From Hermatobates lingyangjiaoensis (Eukaryota; Arthropoda; Insecta; Hemiptera; Hermatobatidae), in contig JAPFBL010000224.1 in NCBI GenBank assembly GCA_026182355.1, positions 379,001 to 443,000 on the forward strand: a stretch of DNA of 64,000 nucleotides, in the 5' to 3' direction. Position 1 is the stretch's first letter. Every line of letters begins with the position of its first letter. Below are positions 55,193 through 64,000 of the stretch, piece by piece. The position numbers and the translations under genes are program-made. Below the pieces are notes generated by a model. It was not told the DNA's origin and ran no database searches. It worked only from the letters and a program-made list of their open reading frames with translations.

Positions 55193-55535
55193 TTTTTCGA
55201 TGGAAATACGATCCGAAACAGACAAATAAAGTTCAATGTAGATGAAGAAACATGTAGAAAGTAAAATCACGCACTTACAGTCTCTAATTTTCCGTTTGAA
55301 CCGTCTTCAGGAGAGATAACAGATGAAATAAAGCGCACTGGTACAGAGACGTTGGAGACGTTCTCCAAATGTCTATGTACCAATGCGTTTGGTCTCCCTC
55401 TCTTATCTCTCCTGAAGACGTTTCAAACCGAAAATTAAAGACTGTAAGTGGGTGTTTTTAATTTCTCTATATTTCTTTATCTATACTGAACTTTATTTGT
55501 CTGTTTCGGATGGTGTTTACATCAAAAAAGTGTTT
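55190..55535. mobile_element. family iii hammerhead-like palindrome
   Basis: Minus half 55230-55350, plus half 55365-55500 (CTCTCCTGAAGACGTTTCAA, ACCGAAAATTAAAGACTG). It lies between (TA)n and TTTTCGATGGAAATACG, a sequence that also follows other family iii copies. Confidence 0.65.
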
Positions 55536-55539
55536 TAGT

Positions 55540-56195
55540 GCGTATTTATACATTATGATGTATGTATAGATGTACATACATATACCCCTCAGAGTGGATG
55601 TATGTACAAAAACAGTCGATGCTAAACCTGTTCGATGCCTGCCTCCCGTAGAACATTTTTAAAAAAACTTGGTTAAGCGAATACTTATTAGTCCCAATGT
55701 AGTTTAACTCGTCCATGACCTAAACGGGAGCCGAATAACAAAAGAGCTTCACTTTCCGATTTAGTGCAGCACTAATGACAAAAGGCCCATATGTGCGGAC
55801 GCTAGTCCAAGTAACACACATGGTGATTTGTCTACCTTTTATTGATGGTCCATTAATAAGTATACCAACTTCCCTTTTCATTTATTTAATATACAAAAAT
55901 GAATATTATAAAAAGAGAAGTATGCAATCATATACGATGTTATTCAACGTGTTTCAGGATCTGAATGGGCAATTTCAAAGGTGTGACGTATGTACTCCAT
56001 TGTCTTCCCCCACTATATCTACACGACCTTATTACAACAATTAAACGTAATCATAGAAGGCTGAGAGGGAAGTGGTGCTACTAAGACCATACGACCTTAC
56101 CACAAACATGACTAGCTCATGGACAAGTCATCCTTCAAAGCAGGCTCAGTCAAAAGTCATTCAACTGTAAAATACAACATTGTTTTTATCCATGA
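55540..56195. other. intergenic segment with 89-codon frame, unassigned
   Basis: Less AT-rich than average. A plus frame 55775-56044 (MTKGPYVRTLVQVTHMVICL) has no recognisable domain. I do not call a gene. Confidence 0.25.
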
Positions 56196-56204
56196 TAGGG
56201 AAAT

Positions 56205-57060
56205 TCAAAAATTATGTCTCCGCACAAAAGAGGTTTGTCAAAACATGTTTCGAACACTTAGTATTCTTCTTCAGGTATACATCTAAAAAAACATACATAT
56301 CTATGAGCTTTAAGAACATAAGAGTGAATTATTTGAAATTGAATATAATATATCAATGCTGAATTACACTATTAGAGTTTTTAACAATGAAATAAATATG
56401 ACAATTTAATTAATAATTCCTGAACCTTAATGAAACATGACAACATAATTTATTATGTTAATTTTCATACTAATTCCCTTGTTAAAAACTTCAAGCGTGC
56501 AATTCAAATTCATATATTATCATTAATTGTGCAATCCGTAATTGTGTGGTATTTACTCATTCTGAGGTAAAATGGATAAACAAACGAAAGTATCCACACA
56601 AATAAAGTTTTATTCAACAACAACGCGTTTTGAACACTTCGTGTTCATCATCAGGAAGACACCAAGGATGTGGTGCTGAAGGGTTGGTCCAATGAAAACA
56701 ACTCAAAAGTGTTGTTTTCACTGGACCAACCCTTCAGCACCACATCCTTGGATATAATTTGTATTGTAGTGTCTTCCTGATGATGAACATGAGGTGTTCG
56801 AAACGCGTTGTTGTTGTTGAATAAAACTTCATTTGTGTGGAGACTTTTGTTTGTTTATCCATTTTACCTCAGATTTCATATATTGTATTAAAATTTCAAA
56901 TAATTCACTCTTATGTTTTTAAAGCTCGTAGATACGAGGATGTGTTTTTTTTATATATAAACCTGAAGAACACTAAGTGTTCGAAACGATTATTAATCTT
57001 GACATAAACCCCTTTTTTGTGCGGAGGATTATTTTTTAAATACTCGATCATGATTAACTA
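56205..57060. mobile_element. GAACAC/GUGUUC hammerhead-like cluster
   Basis: Minus 56240-56275, minus 56620-56660, plus 56775-56812, plus 56962-56990. The middle two form a long inverted pair (56580-56875) around CCAACCCTTCAGCACCACAT. The plus core at 56777 reads CUGAUGA, U, GAACA-UGAGG-UGUUC, GAA, AC-[GC]-GU, U. Confidence 0.65.
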
Positions 57061-57664
57061 CCACACTCTAACAGATTGAACAAGTTATGAATTTTTTTTT
57101 TTATTCAAACTCAGGGAGAAATTAGTTTATATATATTTGCCTAAAGTTAATTAAGAGTTTTACACTTCAATCAAAAATTCCTCATTGTCCTTTCTACATA
57201 CCAAATAAAACAATATATTCAGACCTCAGGATTTCAACAGTTCATCAAGTGGCAATATCCCGCAACAAAGTCTTCCACAAAAATCTCTTTAGCAATAACA
57301 ATCCCTTAGTCCTAAACATCTCCCCAACAAATATTCCAGGAAATCCCCAAAGAGACTTCTGAAGAGAAAGTGGCCAAGAGACTTATTGGTGTGAATTATT
57401 CTTGTGACTTATAAACTTAATCTAATTGCTATAAATTATTTTTCACACCAGGAAGTTTATACAAAAGAAATGTATTTACACAAGATTGCATATTATCCGA
57501 CGAACCATTCAATCATTAAACACTACTTAGAAGAAAAAACATAGTTCTTGGGTATACTGGGATTTTCAATGACTATTTTCAGGGATATAGAGGCCTGCAG
57601 AAACTCTCAATAGATTGTAACAATAGATACAAATTTTACGAATTTACTTCTCAAGAAAATGCTT

Positions 57665-57995
57665 TTTTTGTTTTCCAACGCCCACACTTACAAGGCGGCT
57701 TTCAACTATTAGTGCCGTTCTACGGGCGCAAATTGTGGCTCATTTATTATTTTGCACCCATTTTAGTAATGGGCGAGCCACATTACCTGCTAATTCTATA
57801 CTGGGAGCCCTAAATTTTGCCTAACTTAAATGTATTTAGAAGTAGGGATCTTTAATGTGTACCTGATATCGTACAGGCTCGGGTCCGACCGTTTAACGTC
57901 CTCTCCATGGGACGACGTGCTCAGATTTATTCACCTCCTACCTACCTACCAGTTCAGAGGCAAGCACGTTAACAACTGAGCAAAACTAGCCCCTT
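57665..57995 (-). mobile_element. SINE with tail B, near full-length
   Basis: Tail B (CCAACGCCCACACTTACAAG, TTTTAGTAATGGGCGAGCC), body and degraded head (GTTAACAACTGAGC). Best example of the tail B subfamily. Confidence 0.75.
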
Positions 57996-58506
57996 CTTCT
58001 GAAGAAGAGGAACTTTATATATGTTTCAAACACCTATAACTAAATAGAAAAGTTACTACTTGTTGCTTAGTTTTAACATTTGAAACTAGACCAAACCTCG
58101 ATATAAAAGAACTATAGTGTTAACATTGAAATATTAATTGTTTGGAAGGATACAAATAAAAAAAAACTTGCAAAAAACCACTAGCAACTGTCGACAACAA
58201 AAGTTTAAAAAGAAATGGAATAAACGATGAATATTTGACACAAACTACTTTGGAGGAAATACAAATCAATTTTTAAACATATTCAAGTCAAATTAAAACG
58301 CCGATAAAAAGTCGTATACGTATAAATAACTGAAACCATTCAAACTACTGACGAATACGGAAAAGTAAATAAACAAACATATTAAAAAGTAATTAACTTT
58401 TAAGTGTTTATTTGATAATTAAAAACTAATTACTATCCTATATTTAAACTTCATATTAAAACATTAGAATTGTTTAACAATCGTAGTTGTCTATTGGTGG
58501 TAAACA

Positions 58507-58568
<62 letters not shown>
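58507..58568. repeat. (TA)n microsatellite, 62 bp
   Basis: Longest pure TA run seen in the window. Frames of alternating Tyr-Ile across such runs are not genes. Confidence 0.98.
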
Positions 58569-58571
<3 letters not shown>

Positions 58572-58654
58572 TAATAATCAAAATAACGAAGTAATAGATG
58601 GATTAATTTACCACAATGAAACAAATTTGGAAACAATGCTCTAAGGCCTGTGTA

Positions 58655-58895
58655 TATATATATATATATACACAGATTCAATAATATATTGACCGTTTGA
58701 TAGAATATTGCCAAAGTTTCGGTTTTATTTTAAAACCCTGTTCATAGACATAAGTAAGAATTTTTTTTACTAAGAAAATTCTTACTTCTGCCTATGAAAA
58801 ATTTTTAAAATAAAACCGAAACGTCGGTAATGAGAGTTTGATTTTTGAACCTAGAAAATTCGACCGAATCCCGATTAGATTACACACGTATATAT
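58655..58895. mobile_element. family Z pair with GAAACGU motif
   Basis: Minus GCCAAAGTTTCGGTTTTATT and plus TGCCTATGAAAAATTTTTAA, CCGAAACGTCGG; borders GATTAGATTACACACG. Core degenerate. Confidence 0.55.
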
Positions 58896-59140
58896 ACTTA
58901 AAATAAACTGTGACACATAGAAAGAAACCTAACAAAGACTCGCTTTTCAATATTTCGACCATTATGGCGGTCATCCTCAGGAGAAGAAGTGAATTGGACG
59001 ACAATCAAATCATATATATATATATAAAGTATATTGACACAAAGAACACACAGAAATGAAACAGAAACTCACTACTAAATTTCGATGTCCTCGTGATCAG
59101 GAAGATAGAAACGAGTCGCTCCGCAGGCACGCTATATTAA

Positions 59141-59195
<55 letters not shown>

Positions 59196-59305
59196 ATTGA
59201 CACAAAGAACACTCAGAAATGAAACAGAAACTCACTACTATATTTTGATATCCTCGTCATTAGGAAGATAGAAACGAGTCACTCCGCAGGCAGACAACGA
59301 CTCAA

Positions 59306-59345
<40 letters not shown>
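58895..59345 (-). mobile_element. three family ii units separated by (TA)n
   Basis: Minus 58900-58995 (CUGAGGA, UGACCGCCAUAAUGGUC, GAAAUAUUGAAA), 59035-59120 (CUGAUCA, C, GA-GGACA-UC, GAAAUUUAGU) and 59185-59290 (CUAAUGA, C, GAGGAUAUC, AAAAUAUAGU). The last two are tandem copies with (TA)n between them. Confidence 0.6.
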
Positions 59346-59346
<1 letters not shown>

Positions 59347-59437
59347 CCAAAAATTATTCTTTTCCTCTTCTATTCTTGTCGGCCTAGGAAGGAGTTTATT
59401 TTCTTTTATTTGACCTAGCCCTCAATAACAAAACATA

Positions 59438-59439
<2 letters not shown>

Positions 59440-59490
<51 letters not shown>

Positions 59491-59690
59491 CAAACCATAA
59501 ATACATATTCTGTGGGTGTATTTGTTTTCACTACTCATGTTTTCAATAAATTTTTTTGAGCCTTAAAAAATGCCAAACGATTTTTGGTGAAACATCGGCT
59601 TATAATCAGGAGTAGTTTATTCTTTGGACCAAATCCTCAAGAAACCTATTTTGAATTTTAAGAATCAGTGGTCCAGAAGTAATATCAGTA
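59440..59690 (+). mobile_element. (TA)n and U3-A8 family unit, decayed
   Basis: (TA)n 59440-59487. Unit: GAGCC, UUAAAAA, U, GCCAAA-CGAUU-UUUGGU, GAAACAUC, GGCUUA (about 59560-59604). G5 is A, so inactive; helices I and II hold. Confidence 0.6.
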
Positions 59691-60214
59691 TTAAATTCTT
59701 TAGTTTAATGTTTTCGATATATATGCATTACTTATCGAAAATCTTCGATATATTTTTCAATTTATTTTTCCACTAATTGCATAAAGTAATATGAAAAAAA
59801 TATGAAAATTTCTACAAAGCGGAAGGTATTTGTAAATAAACACAAAGTCAAGTAGTTGAACAATAATAGCAGGCCATTATATTGCTTTCTAATTGTTAGT
59901 ATTGCTTAACCCAAATACCATTTGATAACGACATTCTTTACATCTCAGCTGTATTGATAATGAATCATTCTCAAGTAGTGATAAAAACTACAATCTAAAC
60001 ACATTACCCCACTGCTAGTCACTATCAGGCATTCCACTCTTATCTCATAACTGTCAAGCAAATTGTAAAAAAGAAAACAAGTTAAAGGTTGTCATCAAAA
60101 ATACATTAGAAGGTAAAAATACCTTGGCAATCTATAAAACACAGAGGGTATTCATGGAGAATGTTTCCATGTATACATAAATATTGACAAAAGTATCAAC
60201 CGTGGAATAGAAAC

Positions 60215-60550
60215 AACTAAAGTTTATCAGGTACTCGGTCAGTTCTTCAGATTAAAATTAAACTCTCATTGCCAACGTTTCTGTTTTAATTTAATACCCT
60301 TTTCACAGGCGGAAGTATACAATTTTGAAATAGAAAAACCAAGTATTACATTAATGATTTTTTACAAAAAAATCCACAGGCTATATTTTTCTTGTAAAAA
60401 ATCTTTAATGTAATACTCAGTTTTCCTGTTTCAAAATTGTATACTTCCGCCTGTGAAAAAGGTATTAATTTAAAACCAAAACGTTGATAAAGAGAGTTTA
60501 ATTTTAACCTGAAGAAATGACGGAGTACCTTATAAACTTTAGTTTTGCAT
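60215..60550. mobile_element. family Z long inverted pair
   Basis: AAAGTTTATCAGGTACTCGG to its reverse at 60520. In between, two mirror copies of the GTATACTTCCGCCTGTGAAA segment with ACCAAAACGUUG on the plus side. Confidence 0.65.
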
Positions 60551-60589
60551 ATATATATATATATTATATATATATATATATATATAACG

Positions 60590-60705
60590 ACTGATACAGT
60601 CGTTATCAGCCTTTGGAGCGATTCACTTCTTTTCCTGAAGACGAGGACATCGAAATATAGTAGTGAGTTCAGTGGTTTCCTTTCTATGTGTTCTTTTTTA
60701 AATTC

Positions 60706-60735
<30 letters not shown>
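60590..60735 (+). mobile_element. PLE 3' end with family ii hammerhead-like unit
   Basis: Same sequence as 44050-44170 (AGCGATTCACTTCTTTTC, CUGAAGA, C, GA-GGACA-UC, GAAAUAUAGU, AGUGAGU). It is cut on the left at (TA)n and ends in (TA)n at 60710-60737. Confidence 0.75.
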
Positions 60736-60737
<2 letters not shown>

Positions 60738-60830
60738 CAAACAATCAATGATTAAACCACAATAAGAATGGGAAAACAAGACTAAGATCTTAGTCTTAGT
60801 GTTTATGTGAAATCTTTATATATATATATA
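60736..60830. mobile_element. R1 remnant
   Basis: ATTAAACCACAATAAG to AAGATCTTAGTC, then the R1 tail in the other orientation. Both ribozyme cores deleted. Confidence 0.65.
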
Positions 60831-60962
60831 TTCAGGTAAGTCACCAGAAATGATAACCTGCCCACAACCTGTGTTCCCTTGCTCTCTGACGATAAACGAA
60901 AGGCCATATTGTAGTAGTAACACTGTTAATTATAAAAAACTAATGGTGCTGCCCTGAATAAA

Positions 60963-60998
<36 letters not shown>

Positions 60999-61048
60999 GT
61001 CGAAACGTCGGCGGGAGAAGTATTTACAATCATAAGACCCAAATATTT

Positions 61049-61095
<47 letters not shown>
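60963..61095. repeat. two (TA)n runs with a short spacer
   Basis: 60963-60996 and 61050-61094, separated by a spacer containing CATGTCGAAACGTCGGCGGG, itself a GAAACGUCGG hammerhead 3' half. Confidence 0.75.
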
Positions 61096-61096
<1 letters not shown>

Positions 61097-61515
61097 ATTT
61101 CACATAAACACGTGAAATAACAATCAATGATCAAGTCACAATATGAAATCGGGAAAAAAAGACTAAAATTTTTCAACCATAACAAGCGGTCTTCGTCAGA
61201 GTCAAAACCTAACTGAAACACTAGATGCAGAAACATCATGGTGAGGGTTTGAGAGGAAACTCCTTCGTTTCCTCAAACATCCCTGTCTGGACTTTTGTCC
61301 CTTCCTGCGCTGAACACCCTTTTAAAAACCACTCCTCCCTCCCATACCTTTCAAACCCTCAGCATGATGTTGCTGCATCTAGTTTTCAGTTGCGTTTTAC
61401 TCTGACAAAGACCGCTTGTTACGGTTGAATGATCCTAGTCTTTTTTCCCCATTTCATATTGTGGTTCGATTATTGATGTATATATATATATATATATTAT
61501 ATATATATATATATA
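61092..61515. mobile_element. R1 hammerhead dimer with longest head
   Basis: Minus half 61092-61210, plus half 61395-61480. The 180 bp between include mirrored CTAGATGCAGAAACATCATG / ATGATGTTGCTGCATCTAG and a unique CCCTGTCTGGACTTTTGTCC. Probably nearer the full-length progenitor. Confidence 0.8.
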
Positions 61516-61835
61516 GTTCAATATAAACAAAGAAACATAGAGAAATCAGAAGAACACACTTACAGTCTCTAATTTTCGGTTTGAACCGTCTTCAGGAGAG
61601 ATAAGAGAGGGAAACCAAGCGCACTGGATCAGAGACGGTTGGAGACCCCAACCGTCTCTGATCCAGTGCGCTTGGTTTCCCTCTCTTATCTCTCCTGAAG
61701 ACGGTTCAAACCGAAAATTAGAGACTGTAAGTGTGTTCTTCTGATTTCTCTATGTTTCTTTGTTTATATTGAACTATATTTGTCCGTTTTGGATCGTATT
61801 TCCAACCAAAAAAAGTATATATATATATATATATA
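61515..61835. mobile_element. family iii palindrome, best copy
   Basis: Near-perfect arms meeting at GGAGACCCCAACC (about 61650). Both arms: GCGCUUGG, CCCUCUCUUAUCUCUC, CUGAAGA, C, GGUUCAAACC, GAAAAUUAGAGACUG, UAAGUGUG. (TA)n outside. Confidence 0.75.
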
Positions 61836-61949
61836 TGATCAATCTAAGTTGTTAGTCTTTTTTTCCCCATTTCATATTGCGATTTAATAATATATATAAA
61901 CTACATTGACAAAAAATAACACACAGAAATGAAACAGAAACTCACTATT

Positions 61950-62300
61950 CCATATATATAGTTCAATGTACATAAAGAAACATAAAGAAATTAAAAGCAC
62001 ACACTTACAGTCTCTAATTTTCGGTTGAACCGTCTTCATGAGAGATAAGAGAGGGAAATCAAGCGCACTGGTACACAGACGGTTGGAGACTCCAACGGTT
62101 GGGTCTCCAACCATCTCTGTACCAGTGCGCTTGATTTCCCTCTCTTATCTCTCCTGAAGACGGCTCAACCGAAAATTAGAGACTGTAAGTGTGTGCTTTT
62201 AATTTCCCTCTGTTTCTTTATGTACATTGAACTGTATTTGTCCATTTTGGATCATATTTTCATCAAAAAAGTATATATATATATATATATATATATCCAT
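61950..62300. mobile_element. family iii palindrome
   Basis: Arms 61962-62085 and 62110-62235, (TA)n 62273-62297 on the right. Left helix II GGUUCAACC, right GGCUCAACC; CUGAAGA on the right and CUCAUGAAGA-type change on the left. Confidence 0.7.
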
Positions 62301-63480
62301 TCAAAAGCATCAATGATTGTAACTAACGTCCTTTTACAACACAGTCATGGTGCAAATACTATTCTTTAAACAGTTCTAATAATCATGGTTGACATAATAC
62401 AGTTAGAATCCATGCTTTAAACTTTAAGAAACTGGAACAGAAACTTGACATGCGGTCTGTGATTTAAAACTGGAGTTTTAATACAAAATGCCTAACAAGA
62501 TGTTAAATATCTTCTTAAAGATCATTTTTGAACTTTAAAAGCATCTTGATTTAAATTCCGATCATTTTAAATATTAAACATTTAAAAAGAGTTGAAATAA
62601 AATTTCAGATAAAGGATAATTTTTAATAAGGCTATCATAAAATGAATTCAACAACTAATTTAGTCTATTGTCGTATATATGGTATATCTATAGATGGTGG
62701 AAGTGGATAGCTATCACAGCGCTTTCGAAGAATCTTATTATATGCAAATGATAGATGGCTAAGTCAATTGGTGATATAAAAATGCCAAAGAATGTTATGC
62801 AAATGATTGTGTGTATGTGTGTGTGTGTGTGTGACTACGTGAGTCTCAAGAAGAAGATGAATGTAGCCAGAGGAATTTCAAGGATAGCGATAATTGTCCT
62901 TGGGCATGGAGGAACGTCTAAGAATTAGATACCTCCCCTCCCTCCGGCCACCAAACGTCACCTACTCCATAACTTAAAAGACAGCAAAAATTCAAACAAC
63001 CTCCCCATCTAAAGATACGTAAAAATAATGCTCGAATAAAAAAAGCAATTAATGAAACCCATTAACTTAATAAAAAAAAAAATCAATGTGATATACATAT
63101 TTTATGAAAAATATGGGGCCACAAATAAAATCAATATATATTTACACCTAAATATTTAATGAAAAATTAATAAAGTTCATCAAATAATTAAAAAAAAAAT
63201 GCGACAACGGAAAAACATTCTTTTCACACAAGGTGAATGTAAAGTGAACTGCAGTCTCGGCATTCACAATCTTCAGACTGAGAGATTCGATTCTACGAAC
63301 TAACTTATTCCTAATAGGATTTAATTGGAAAAGGAGCTGGCCAACTGGCATGTTATACAAAACCAAGAGATGGTAAAAAAAGTTATATATATATATATAT
63401 AAATTAGTAAAGCAGTTAACGTAAAATTAAAGAGTTGAAAGAAAGTAAGAAGCCATAGGGAAGGTAAAAGTTATATATAA
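62300..63480. other. AT-rich intergenic DNA
   Basis: Contains a short (TG)n at 62806-62832, A-runs and no supported gene. A minus frame at 63148-63366 is not recognisable. Confidence 0.5.
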
Positions 63481-63486
63481 ATATAT

Positions 63487-63632
63487 TTAATTGTAGTTAT
63501 CAGCAGCTTCTGCGGTGACTAATTTCTTAATGATATTTTCTAGTTTCCTGACTAGTTTGCGGTGATTCGCTGGTATTTCCCAAAGGAGTTCTGGTAACGA
63601 CATGAAGGAATAATAATGTAGAACACTAAATA
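63487..63632 (-). CDS. possible terminal coding exon, unidentified gene
   Basis: A plausible acceptor (TTAAACAG|TATTT) opens a frame of 47 residues ending at TAA (63487-63489). It includes SFMSLPELLWEIPANHRKL and a charged helix-like tail rich in Lys, Glu and Asn (LENIIKKLVTAEAAD). Codon use and lack of low-complexity residues look unlike the surrounding AT-rich noise. I do not recognise the family. It would be the last exon of a minus-strand gene lying upstream of ex. It could also start at the internal ATG at 63603, or be chance. Confidence 0.4.
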
Positions 63633-63654
63633 CTGTTTAAAAACTTTGAACCTA

Positions 63655-63791
63655 AGTTACTAGCCATTGTGTCTACAACGTGCTTGGTCTCCCTTTCTAT
63701 TTTCTCCTGAAGACGGATTTTGCCCGAAAATTTGAGTTTGTAAGTGTGTTTCTTTACTTTATGTGCTATCTATCTTCAATGTTGAACTGTT

Positions 63792-63829
<38 letters not shown>

Positions 63830-63830
63830 A
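63655..63830 (+). mobile_element. family iv hammerhead-like unit and (TA)n
   Basis: ACGTGCTTGGTCTCCC, pyrimidines, CUGAAGA, CGGAUUUUGCCCG, AAAAUUUGAGUUUG, UAAGUGUGUU. The outer helix ACGUGCUU/AAGUGUGU can pair over eight positions with three G-U. Confidence 0.6.
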
Positions 63831-64000
63831 GACATTCACTACTATATTTCGATGGCCTCGTCATTAGGAGGATAGAAACGAGTGACGAGTGGCTCCGCAG
63901 GCAGGCGACTACTCGTTTCTACCCTCCTGATGACGAGGCCATCGAAATAAAATATAGTAATGAGTTTCTATTTATTTTCTTTGTGTTCTTTATGTCAATG
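63826..64000. mobile_element. family ii hammerhead-like head-to-head pair
   Basis: Minus 63830-63895 and plus 63905-63985. Plus: ACUCGUU, UCUACCCUC, CUGAUGA, C, GA-GGCCA-UC, GAAAUAAAAUAUAGU, AAUGAGU. The outer helix ACUCGUU/AAUGAGU is seven pairs. Runs to the window edge. Confidence 0.65.

Overview
This is a eukaryotic, AT-rich window dominated by mobile elements. It holds part of one recognisable protein-coding gene with very long introns, and none of the features of a prokaryotic sequence (no operons, no dense ORFs). Three minus-strand exons splice in phase into the N-terminal FERM region of an Expanded-type (ex, Hippo pathway) protein: exon 1 at 39226-39351, exon 2 at 22248-22347, exon 3 at 8195-8274. 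The similarity to the arthropod form of Expanded, together with short GGTTAGG-rich repeats, suggests an arthropod. A repeat-rich, large-intron lineage such as a chelicerate would fit, but that finer placement is a guess. The two complete introns are about 14.0 and 16.9 kb. Sequence left of 8195 should be a third intron, and sequence right of about 39.4 kb should lie upstream of the gene. A possible last exon of an unidentified minus-strand gene sits at 63487-63632.

The rest is repeats. (1) Penelope-like retroelement (PLE) debris: GIY-YIG endonuclease regions (21.5-22.0 kb decayed, 43.3-43.9 kb open), a probable C-terminus (28.3-28.5 kb), and several copies of the N-terminal coding end that always break at the same place into a (TA)n run. 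(2) Hammerhead-ribozyme-like cores (CUGANGA, one extra base, helix II, GAAA) in at least seven sequence families, mostly arranged as head-to-head inverted pairs flanked by (TA)n. Two single copies sit on the start codon of PLE N-terminal reading frames. (3) tRNA-derived SINEs, about 15 copies, with interchangeable heads and tails. (4) DNA transposon remnants: a hAT element with a perfect 8-bp target duplication, pogo/Tigger-like relics, and foldback-like elements. (5) Tandem arrays with units of 30, 43, 51, 90, 136, 139 and 161 bp.

Region by region. 0-1.2 kb: nested insertions inside a minisatellite. 1.9-2.2 kb: ribozyme-like palindrome. 2.5-4.7 kb: 136-bp satellite split by a SINE. 5.2-6.5 kb: palindromes and hAT. 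7.2-7.7 kb: ribozyme-like motif and a 53-bp-arm foldback. 8.2 kb: ex exon 3. 9.0-9.4 kb: 51-bp array. 11-18 kb: SINEs, pogo relics, AT-rich intron. 19-20.3 kb: 161-bp array. 21.5-22.4 kb: PLE relic and ex exon 2. 27.2-30 kb: a dense PLE/ribozyme cluster. 31.1-34.7 kb: a 90-bp array split by two tandem copies of one element. 34.7-36.3 kb: ribozyme-like cluster. 38.5-40 kb: SINE, ex exon 1, 139-bp array. 40-41.4 kb: foldback element. 42.2-46 kb: PLE and ribozyme cluster. 46.6-51.9 kb: SINEs and ribozyme families. 52.5-54.6 kb: a dispersed repeat family. 54.6-64 kb: further ribozyme palindromes, (TA)n and AT-rich sequence.

The strongest candidate for something new is the set of hammerhead-like families. 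Helices I and III covary between families, and one family has replaced the core C3-G8 pair by U3-A8. A second candidate is a reading frame that joins the PLE N-terminus straight to its endonuclease domain without any reverse transcriptase. All of this is read by eye; no search or folding program was run.
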